A stretch of DNA of 64,000 bases, taken from Ciona savignyi (Eukaryota; Chordata; Ascidiacea; Phlebobranchia; Cionidae). The notes under the pieces are model-generated. The model was not told the origin of the DNA. It made no database searches and was given only the letters and a program-made list of their open reading frames with translations. Numbering within the stretch: position 1 is the stretch's first letter; each line of letters opens with the position of its first letter. The stretch covers positions 781,334-845,333 of the forward strand of contig CH002036.1 of assembly GCA_000149265.1 (NCBI GenBank), in the 5' to 3' direction. A program made the translations under genes and the position numbers. Below are positions 56,601 to 64,000 of this stretch, piece by piece.

Positions 56601-59600
56601 TGGCGGGAGTGGTTTCCTGTACGGAAAATAAGTTACTGGCTTGCTTATCGAACGCTTTAATGTCGTTGAGTGACATGTCCCCTTTCTTGAGCGCGTTGGG
56701 CCAGTATTCGAAGGAAGCTTGTAGCAATTCGGGCTCTGTAAACCAAATGACATTGGAAATTAAGAAATCTGCGCTGGCGCCTCTTGATGCACAGTCGGCA
56801 GGGTTCAGTTTTGTTTGAACATGTCTCCAGTCGCGTGTACACGAATGCTTGGAAACAAATGCTAAGCGCCTAGACACAAAAATAGTGAACCTTCTGCGAC
56901 CATTAAATATGTTTTGCAACACGACGGACGAATCTGTCCAAAACATGGACAGGCATAGCTCTAAACCGAGTTCCATTTTCAGAGATTGGCCCATTTTTAC
57001 TGCAGTAACAACATCCACTAATTCTAATCGAGATATGGATACGTCGTCTTTCGGTGCTAAACGAGATTTGCCCATTAAAAAGGTACAGCTTACCTCGTTA
57101 TTGTAGCGGTTACAAACTCGCAGGTAACATGCGACACCGTAGTCAATTTTCGATGCGTCGGCAAAGTAGTGTAGTTGGCATCGCTGAATATCCTCATGGC
57201 CTCGTAGACCGAAGCTTCGGGGAATGGATATGTCGTGCAGTCGTGCCAGGCTCGCGACCCATTTCTCCCATCTTTTAAGTTCTGGAAGAGGAATTGGTTT
57301 GCCCCATTCTATCTCCTGCTGAAACATGCCTTCGATATCTGCAACAAGTGCGATCGGGTCTCTGCGAAACCGTGTAAGCACCTCGACGAGACTATTTACA
57401 AGATCAGGGCCCTGCATGAGAACCTGGTAATCGTGGCGCCATGGGAGGGGTGGTTCATATTGATTATCAACAAACTTAACTGATTTCTTCATAAGGTCAT
57501 GTGATCTTCGGTCTTCAATCGAGGTCGGGAACCGAAGAAAGCTGTCGTTGAGGTCATCGAGATCGTCGATCATTGGTTTGAGATCGCTTTCATCCTTTAA
57601 AAACATAACGCTGGCCTTACAATTGGAACGGCTTTTATCACCACAGGGGCCTAGAAGTGACCATCCTAGACGGGTTTTGACAGCGTCGGGACATCGACCA
57701 TTTCCGCTTCTCATAGACTCGACACGGAAAACTCGGGGAACGTTCGCCCCGATTAGCAGCTTGACTGATCCATCTTCGATCTGTGGAATTTTCACACCTT
57801 GCAAGTGATGGTGTCGCTGCAACGCCTGCGGATCATGTAATACATTAGGATTCCCATATATCTTATCGACAGCAACGACGTCGGGAAGGTTATTCCAATC
57901 TTCGCCCTCCACAGGCTGGGCAGAGAGTGCAAGGGACAAAACTGTATCTAAAACACAAAATGATGTTAGGGTTTGCAACGTAATACAACGTGGTTTACCA
58001 GCAGCATTTGGTGAACTTACGATCGACTCCTCACAGCGTGTTGTCGTGCAACCTTGATCGATAAATGCACAGGTAGCAACCTCTTTGTCTGCGTAACGGA
58101 CTTTACCGGGAACAACGTTTATATAAACCTTGGCCGTGTTGGTACTGGTGCAGCATTCATCGATTTCAACAGCTGCGCTTATTTCGATACGCTCGTGCTT
58201 ATACACACGGGGCGGGGGTTCGTGTCTACGGCTTACCGGTACAGTATTTTGTACTTGTCGTGGCGACGTTAATTCTGCAACTGATTTCTTGTGAACGATT
58301 AAGTTGGAACGAGCGTCTGCAAGCGAAGGCCGTACTGTAGTGCGGTTGTTCGTTGTAGCTGCGGCTATAACGGTGGGTTTTAATGTTGGCGAGGTCAAGT
58401 CTACAGCCTCCGGGATTTCTTTATCTTCTCTGGCCTTAGAAACTGCTTTCGCGTATTCAAATTCTGGTTGTTTTTTGTTGGCGACACGCTCTGCTTCTAT
58501 AGATTCGCGAGCTTTTTGATTGGCTTCTTTCGCTGCTACGCGTGTCCTTTCAGCAGCACGATCTGTTTGCTCCTTTGCACGCTTGCGTGTTTCGAACAAC
58601 CTGTCCATAGCTTGCTTGTAGGCAAGTTCGGCGAGTTTCAACCTGATTTGGCTTTTTCGGCGTTCACTCCGGATAAAGTTTGCAGTAGAAATTATGCTCG
58701 ACGCACATCGGTTAGTCCTTGCTAATTGTGATTCAGCTTTATTTAACCACTGACGCACATGCGTATCGAACTCACGTTTCTGACTCTTTAACTGAGTTCT
58801 TGATATGTAAACATCTTCAAGCGGTTGATCTTCTGGAAAATTTACACATAAGTCCATTAGCTCGTCAAATACGCGGTCGATTATTGGTATGAGCTTACGT
58901 AGTGACGTCCTACCTACTGGAGAAAGCATTAGCCTTTCGGCATCCACGTAAAGTTGTTTGAGACAATTTAAAGTCTTTGGAATCTTCATTTTGCGCCTTA
59001 TCAGCAGGAATAACGGAATTGAAAACGTTCAGGAACGGGAATCGTCAACGGGAATCGGCAACGGGAATCGGCGACGGGAATCGGCGACGGGAATCGGCGA
59101 CGGGAATCGGCAACTGGAATCGGCAACGGGAATCGGCGACGGGAATCGGCAACGGGAATCGGCAACGGGAATCGGCAACGGGAATCGGCGACGGGAATCG
59201 GCAACGGGAATCGGCAACGGGAATCGGCGACGGGAATCGGCGACGGGAATCGGCGACGGGAATCGTCAACGGGAATCGTCAACGGGAATCGGCAACGGGA
59301 ATCGGCAACGGGAATCGGCAACGGGAATCGGCAACGGGAATCGGCAACGGGAATCGGCAACGGGAATCGGCAACGGGAATCGGCAACGGGAATCGGCAAC
59401 GGGAATCGGCAACGGGAATCGGCGACGGGAATCGGCAACGGGAATCGGCAACGGGAATCGGCAACGGGAATCGGCAACGGGAATCGTCAACGGGAATCGT
59501 CAACGGGAATCGTCAACGGGAATCGGCGACGGGAATCGGCAACGGGAATCGGCAACGGGAATCGGCAACGGGAATCGGCAACGGGAATCGGCGACGGGAA

Positions 59601-62600
59601 TCGGCAACGGGAATCGGCAACGACGACGGATCGGCAACGGAGAACGACGACGAGACGGGAATGACGACTGGACGAGAACGACGACGGTAGTTCAAGGAAT
59701 TTGAAAACGATGTAACTTCCCGACAAAGGTGCTGGCTCCTAACACCTGTCTTAATGAGAGGTTGCAGTATGCTTATATAGACGGCGTCTCTTATTCAGAG
59801 TTTGAAATAACGCGTCATTGTCCAAAACTTCATGAATTTATTCGAATTTGAATGATGGCGAAAACGAAAAGTCTTGAAATGACGGTTTTCTAAGGAAAAA
59901 TATATGTACAAGTTAATGATCACAAAAATTACTATTTTAAGAAATAAACTCAATATTTACCAAATTGTGACTGAACAGGAGCCAAAGCACGTCATACACA
60001 TCTTAACAATAACCGATAATTCCAAACCTACTAAAACTACCAATAGACCGATTACCTCACGATAATGCTCAGGCAGTAAAAAACTAGCGTTTTATAGTTC
60101 AGTGAAATTGTGGGAAAAAAGGGAATACAATAGCGATCTTATTCCCTCGTGACATCGATATAATATAAACAATAATGGCGACGATAAATCTTACACCAAA
60201 GGTTTAAAAGGAACTTTTATGTTGATCCTAAAGTGTAGGACAACGCGGGGCAATATAACATTGATAGCCGTCAGCTTAGTTAATGCTATTAGGTTACCGG
60301 CGGTTTAACAATGTGATAAATACGGGTGAGATAGTCTTTTAGTTTTAGGCTTTAAAAGATGTCCACTGAGTGCCTGCCTTAATTTAAAGGACCCAATCGA
60401 CCAGAGATAGCGATCTTATACTACCTTTCAGCTTAAAAGGAATGATCTAACCCACTAAGTTATTCGGTGAGAACATGACGACAATATCTTATCTATAGCA
60501 TTATAAAATTTAACAATAATATAACAATTTTAAAAAGTTAAGTTATTTAATTTTTTATGTACAGTTATATGGTTATTTTTTAATAAAATAAAGTTGTACC
60601 CCAAAAAATGTGGATAGAAACGCAAGTCCAAAGACCCCAGAGCTCGCAAAGGTCACTACGTCTGCTGAAAGTCCGGCTTCAAGAAACACAAGGTCAGAAT
60701 AGATCACAACATTGTTGATTCCTGCCACCTTCAAGTGCAAGTAGATTGAGTAAACCACCATAATCTGGTTTCTAAACGTAATAATGTCAAACAGTTTGTA
60801 TTTTAACAATAAGATAATGAGATATAAGCTCTTGTATGTCCTTATGGTTAGGATCACGGCAATATACCACTGGGTAATCTGGTCGGTTGTGTGCTTGGGC
60901 AAGGCAATTAACAGACATTGCCTAAACCCAATAAAATGATATGTTCTACTAACTTAAAAGTACGTCTAAATCATAGACAACATACTTTAATAATCCCGTA
61001 ACCCGACGGTGATCTGACGATTGGCAGTCTGTTAACACCCCTTGCGTTTTGCCTATTTGCTAAAAAAAACAAAGTGTATAGGCTATGATAGACACGTTTC
61101 TTCAATTTGGTAGAACCCATTAATCCACTGGGTTCATGCAATGTCCGTAAAGTGCATTGCCCAAGGACACAACTATCTAGCTAGCGACCAGTTTCGCAGC
61201 TGGATGATAACAATCCCCATTTTGTGATGCACGCGGTAATTATAATATATTGTACGTACCTGTATTGTCGAGTTGTAAGGATTTCTTTAAGGCCTAATAC
61301 TTCAACATCTTTCATTCCAGAACGGATACTTTCTATTTCATTCATGATATCACTCTAAAGAAATGTTTAAAATTGTGTAACTCACATTAAGGACAAGATA
61401 TGATAGGATTTTTATGTTTACCCTCGTGAATGGAAAAAGCAAGGTTAACACAAGGGCAGTCGTCAGATTACTTCACGCCCACCGTTGAGCTACCAAAGCT
61501 ACTAAAGTGTGCTGTGTATGTTGCAGAGTTAAGGCAATAACCGTGAAGTGCATTTGCCTATGATACATCCTACTAACTAGCGACCAGTTAAGAACCCCTT
61601 TGGTTGAAAGCCGTTGCACTAACCTACCAGGCTAATCGGTCATACATATTATTAGCTATGAAAAGTAATGAAATTAACGCCTGCCAATTTAATTGGCGTG
61701 GATGACCCACTGATTGGTACAAATCAGTGTTGTACAAAATCTAAATTATCAAAAAAAACAGGTAAATCCCCTCGTACAACTATTTTCGTTTAGATGCATC
61801 ATAATTTGTGTATAAAAAGAACAACAATATAAAAAAGTATAAAAAATGTTAACAAATGCATATATATTTTTCATAATAAAAAATCGCGTTTCCTGTTTTC
61901 GAGATTAAACAGGAATAACCTATTTTAAAAGATGAAATCCATTTTATACCTTGGTCCCCGTCCGCAATTTACTCAGCGCCTGAAACGCATCTTCTTCCCT
62001 TCCTTCCCTCAGAAGGTAGTATGGCGTATTAGGGATCCACCAGCTTATAATTAGAAAAGCTATACATGGTAGTGCCCCCAAACTGAACACGACCGGCCAG
62101 TAGGTCAGGTTTCCAAGTGCCTGGACCAGATTTGAAGCATTTTGTTAAATTTGATTATTCTAAACATGGCTTGACCAAAACTATAGACTTTCAGCTGCAT
62201 AGCTCGCCAGAGACTTTTAGGCGGCGCCATTCGAAGCAATAAGCATAGCCAACGCACCGGTCATTATACCACAAAAAAATCGCAGGCCCGCACATACTAC
62301 CCACTGTCAGATTATATGAGCAATAGTGATGTAGTTTCTATTGTTATGTACGCTAATTGATTGACCAAGAACACCACTGTCTAACCTGGTTTCGATCCAA
62401 ACACCTTTATTATTGAACTCTAAACAACTAATCTAATTAAGGGGAGAGATGTACTTGTGCAAACGTGTTAAAGCGCTTAGAAATAAAATAGTTACCTTTG
62501 GATGACCTATTAACGGCGCAAGAAAGATTCCACCTGCCCCTGCAATAGCAGACACCGATTGCCAGCGCACCGCACTATTGGTTGCACTTATCTCGGCAAC

Positions 62601-63561
62601 CAGTATAGGAACAATAACTGTGGATGCAATATATTACCTCAACTAGGTAGAAAACTTTGGTTTACCAACTGCAGTGATAAAACGCAGGAGGAATAAGCTC
62701 AGTTTATACACGGTCGTCAAACCTAGGCGAAAAAATACTGTTGAAACAAAAATTAACGCTTACGACGCGATAGTGTGTTTTGCAGTGTAAAAAATAAATC
62801 CATATTGATTGTTGTGTTACTTAAAAGGAATCCATAAAATTTGGTTTAACGGGGAATTCCCTAGTCTTAATAATACCCGTTATTATTAAAAACATTTATT
62901 AAACTCTACATAAAAAAAACTTTTAAACATATTTTAGATAACTCTAAAGTATCATTTTTCTTTTGGCTCGACTAGAAGTTTATCGTTGTAACTATATTGT
63001 GACTTCTTAATGATATTAAAGCAGTGTTTCACAAATTAAAGGTATGACCTTGACTTCATATATTTTCTGCACTAATTTGTTAGTTTTGCATAACCTATTT
63101 TACTTTGGTTGCAGCAATACCTCCTGAATTTGCCCTATTATTGCAAATGTTGCAAAAACCAATTCGGTACAAAATTACTTTACCGTCACCTTATCATAAG
63201 TTTATCATTTAAATGGTGTTTAAACTAACCGAGAATTACTTAAGATCCATGCAGACTGGATTTAAATAAAATATAACTTTAATTTTACTTAACTGTAAGA
63301 TATCCCGAATCCACACCCTAGAATGAAACGTCCAGCTGTAAAAACTTCATATGATTTTGTTATGCCCGCAACGACAGCCATAAGTAATACGCCCGTAATG
63401 CTTAAAATATGATTGAGTTGCAGAAGTCGTTTTCTGCTCATGATCCTGAGCAAGAACTGTCCCAGTGTACCACCTACCAACCCCCCCACGATGACAAACG
63501 AAACAGCGATCGTCAGTACCAAGAGCCATGTCTGTTCACTCATAAACACTCCATACCGATC
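53658..63561 (-). CDS. SLC2/GLUT-type sugar transporter (8 exons, 5' end not found)
   Basis: Exons in transcript order: 63561-63294, 62617-62496, 62120-61950, 61354-61260, 60771-60600, 54952-54789, 54457-54313, 53792-53658; 423 residues, all junctions GT-AG and in phase. A major facilitator superfamily transporter of the plasma or vesicle membrane. Visible helices and family anchors: SFVIVGGLVGGTLGQFLL, the loop RIMSRKR, GRFILGCGFGISY (GRxxxGxxxG), VPILVAEIS (the PMYxxEIS position), the IPNTPYYLL position of PESPRYLL, IYLHLKVAGINNVVIYS (the QQLSGIN helix 7), VIDRFGSYK (the ERxGRR-like loop), PILSELTIEETRP, and a C-terminal MPNTKGKS in place of PETKG. The first 40-50 residues are missing, with no convincing exon in 63562-64000. 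The helix 7 QQ is replaced (HLK), so the substrate is uncertain. Intron 5 contains a complete LTR retrotransposon. Confidence 0.85.
55021..55504 (-). repeat. 3' LTR of the BEL/Pao element
   Basis: Plus-strand ends TGTAACTTCCCG...AAATCTTACA. It is identical to 59711-60195 by eye except for one A in the CGACAAGG/CGACAAAGG stretch. The flank is CCAAA, matching the 5-bp target duplication on the other side. It is followed at 55505 by CTCCCCCCCCC, which on the element strand is the polypurine tract. Confidence 0.92.
55505..55515 (-). other. Polypurine tract of the BEL/Pao element
   Basis: Plus-strand CTCCCCCCCCC reads GGGGGGGGGAG on the element strand, directly before the 3' LTR. This is the expected position of the plus-strand DNA primer. 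Confidence 0.75.
55702..58989 (-). CDS. BEL/Pao gag-pol polyprotein, internally deleted but open (1095 codons)
   Basis: Starts MKIPKTLNCLKQL. Gag-like helical region first, then a charged coiled-coil segment (RKRAKEQTDRAAERTR). The retropepsin-like region (DUF1758 type) has FIDQGCTTT, so the usual D-S/T-G is D-Q-G. Reverse transcriptase retains only QGPDLVNSLVEVLTRFR and VADIEGMF before jumping to a later region; the Y-x-D-D catalytic box is absent. RNase H/peptidase A17-type parts follow (YFADASKIDYGVACYL, WTDSSVVL, NPADCASRG), then a shortened integrase (HIYSD, GGAWERMIRSVR) lacking the zinc finger, and a DUF5641-type tail (VKIGDVVFLVDN). No stop interrupts it. The protein cannot be an active reverse transcriptase, so this copy would be non-autonomous. 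Confidence 0.88.
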   Translation of the reverse strand: MKIPKTLNCLKQLYVDAERLMLSPVGRTSLRKLIPIIDRVFDELMDLCVNFPEDQPLEDVYISRTQLKSQKREFDTHVRQWLNKAESQLARTNRCASSIISTANFIRSERRKSQIRLKLAELAYKQAMDRLFETRKRAKEQTDRAAERTRVAAKEANQKARESIEAERVANKKQPEFEYAKAVSKAREDKEIPEAVDLTSPTLKPTVIAAATTNNRTTVRPSLADARSNLIVHKKSVAELTSPRQVQNTVPVSRRHEPPPRVYKHERIEISAAVEIDECCTSTNTAKVYINVVPGKVRYADKEVATCAFIDQGCTTTRCEESIVSSPNAAGKPRCITLQTLTSFCVLDTVLSLALSAQPVEGEDWNNLPDVVAVDKIYGNPNVLHDPQALQRHHHLQGVKIPQIEDGSVKLLIGANVPRVFRVESMRSGNGRCPDAVKTRLGWSLLGPCGDKSRSNCKASVMFLKDESDLKPMIDDLDDLNDSFLRFPTSIEDRRSHDLMKKSVKFVDNQYEPPLPWRHDYQVLMQGPDLVNSLVEVLTRFRRDPIALVADIEGMFQQEIEWGKPIPLPELKRWEKWVASLARLHDISIPRSFGLRGHEDIQRCQLHYFADASKIDYGVACYLRVCNRYNNEVSCTFLMGKSRLAPKDDVSISRLELVDVVTAVKMGQSLKMELGLELCLSMFWTDSSVVLQNIFNGRRRFTIFVSRRLAFVSKHSCTRDWRHVQTKLNPADCASRGASADFLISNVIWFTEPELLQASFEYWPNALKKGDMSLNDIKAFDKQASNLFSVQETTPATDILITHYSNWHCLKAAVAWILRFGAHPRARAMNGVPEPVSFRLTVAEIAHAKRSLIRYVQSQHFIDWRAATNNKLDTNSTNALINALRRFIARQGNPSHIYSDIQEWNQNQIHDFVLQREIQCNFNPPCASHMGGAWERMIRSVRRILLSISGEKTFNDDQLTTLLLESKAILSCRPLTPVTLNIDGETPLKPNLLLKVNPSSELPPTLTNERQCYARRRWCYVLHLANRIWARWSGEYLRTIIARQKWHNRKENVKIGDVVFLVDNTTTTITMVHWKNHLRVPGQPRCSSKCASQST
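59034..59622 (+). repeat. 13-bp minisatellite (CGGGAATCGGCAA), about 45 copies
   Basis: Almost perfect tandem units of 13 bp, differing mainly at the last four bases (GGCAA, GGCGA, GTCAA). They lie between the 5' LTR and the gag start of the BEL/Pao element. Because 13 is not a multiple of 3 and the unit has no stop on either strand, many frames stay open and produce spurious peptides (such as NGNRQRESATGIG). Decayed units continue to about 59690. Confidence 0.95.
59711..60195 (-). repeat. 5' LTR of the BEL/Pao element
   Basis: TG...CA-bounded 485-bp direct repeat of 55021-55504, followed by CCAAA. On the element strand it would carry the promoter. It is one base longer than its partner. Confidence 0.92.
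60878..61060 (+). repeat. SINE family A copy, partial, overlapping a transporter intron
   Basis: TCGGTTGTGTGCTTGGGCAAGGCAATTAACAGACATTGCC, GTAACCCGACGGTGATCTGACG and TTAACACCCCTTGCGTTTT are body segments. It lies between transporter exons 4 and 5, antisense to the gene. Confidence 0.55.
61085..61205 (-). repeat. SINE family A head and linker, reverse orientation
   Basis: Plus-strand CAATTTGGTAGAACCCATTAATCCACTGGGTTCATGCAATGTCCG and CACAACTATCTAGCTAGCGACCAGTTTCG correspond to the inverted linker and head. It faces the copy at 60878-61060, forming a divergent pair. Confidence 0.55.
61395..61650 (-). repeat. SINE family A copy near transporter exon 4, sense to the gene
   Basis: Inverted tail (GATATGATAGGATTTTTATGTTTACCCTCG), inverted unit (AGTCGTCAGATTACTTCACG), CCACCGTTGAGCTACC, and inverted head (CCCCTTTGGTTGAAAGCCG, CTAACCTACCAGGCTAATCGG). 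On the gene strand its tail ends about 45 bp before the exon 4 acceptor at 61355. Confidence 0.6.
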
Positions 63562-64000
63562 CTGAAACATGATTATAGACACAACAGGTTAGAACACGCA
63601 TTCGTATCTAAGATTACCAGTATTTGATATTACTATAAACACTTTGTCATTAAACTGACAGTTTCCAACTCTGTCTTCGTTACGCCAAATTGCTTAAACG
63701 GTTGGAGCGTGAAATTAAAGCTGAAAGGTTGCTGAACCGAAAATAACTATTAACGATTTTAGGTAATGTACTCAAGGGATGTTGTCTAACCAAGTAGTTT
63801 AAAGGGTAGGTCTGGTAACCTAACAAGTAACACGGGGTGATATATCGGTTTCGGCTTACCCAACACCAGAAATATACATCAACGATTGTACGCCTGTCTA
63901 TAGGACAGGTTCAAAATATCAAACTAAATCAATTTTCCCTTTTCTTTATTGTCGTGTGTCTTCATAATGTAGTAAATTCTCGGCTAGTGAGCCTGTTTCC
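63562..64000. other. Sequence upstream of the transporter's first recognised exon
   Basis: Nothing supportable was found. A short minus-strand candidate between TATAGACAG and GTAAGC (about 63857-63895) gives no GLUT-like N-terminus in any frame. The missing start exon probably lies beyond the window. Confidence 0.4.

Larger units (their letters stand above)
55021..60195 (-). mobile_element. BEL/Pao LTR retrotransposon inserted in a transporter intron
   Basis: Element on the minus strand, 5175 bp, with near-identical LTRs of 484 and 485 bp, 5-bp target duplications CCAAA (55016-55020 and 60196-60200), a polypurine tract, a single long gag-pol frame and a 13-bp minisatellite in the leader. It lies wholly in intron 5 of the SLC2-type gene, in the same orientation as that gene. 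LTR near-identity indicates recent insertion. No primer-binding site matching a familiar tRNA 3' end was recognised next to the 5' LTR. Confidence 0.92.

Noticed and set aside
55585..58725. Numerous plus-strand frames of 70-110 codons
   Set aside because: Shadows of the minus-strand BEL/Pao polyprotein.
59001..59726. Many repetitive proteins (Arg/Asn/Gly- or Pro/Val/Ala-rich), up to 248 aa, on both strands
   Set aside because: All are translations of the 13-bp minisatellite in different frames. Nothing suggests a real gene.

Overview
This is a eukaryotic window that looks like an ascidian (Ciona-type tunicate) genome. It is AT-rich, with multi-exon genes, mostly short to medium GT-AG introns, dense short interspersed repeats and two assembly gaps (33801-34204 and 49276-49375). 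The organism is inferred from gene content and repeat style, not from a database match. Real exons are mostly 40-200 bp, so gene models were built by joining exons on splice signals, reading phase and family resemblance.

Layout. (1) 903-9789, minus strand: a complete 13-exon PLP-dependent class I aminotransferase (435 aa). (2) 12523-25392, plus strand: a complete 17-exon H-NOX guanylate cyclase (854 aa). It most resembles the beta-2 subunit GUCY1B2, with the haem-ligating His, the Y-x-S-x-R motif, a cyclase domain with both metal aspartates, and a long acidic tail ending in a CaaX box (C-N-I-F). (3) 31361-35654, plus: a complete 5-exon TMEM26-like membrane protein (360 aa), with an assembly gap in intron 3. 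(4) About 37.5-42.4 kb: a decayed local tandem duplication, one copy of which keeps a possible signal-peptide exon. (5) 43407-44683 and 46070-46541, plus: two adjacent paralogous genes for small secreted cysteine-rich proteins, best read as IL-17-like/cystine-knot cytokines. (6) 48.4-52.1 kb: a frameshifted LINE (CR1/L2-like) and a duplicated 3' fragment across a gap. (7) 53658-63561, minus: eight exons of an SLC2 (GLUT)-type sugar transporter, 5' end not found, with a full-length BEL/Pao LTR retrotransposon (55021-60195) in one intron.

Repeats. Two tRNA-like SINE families are scattered through introns and intergenic DNA. Family A has a head with a CCTTTCA/CCGAAAGG hairpin and a tail of GGGATAAACATGAATATCC type. 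Family B resembles tRNA-Ser/Leu (GTGTGGCCGAATGGTTAACGC). There are also two 443-bp hAT-type MITEs with 8-bp target duplications and several local tandem arrays. In several genes a same-strand family A tail lies within tens of bases of a 3' splice site.

The genes do not form one pathway. The most notable items are the prenylation-type H-NOX cyclase with an unusual catalytic lysine, the tandem cytokine-like pair, and the young BEL element inside the transporter gene.
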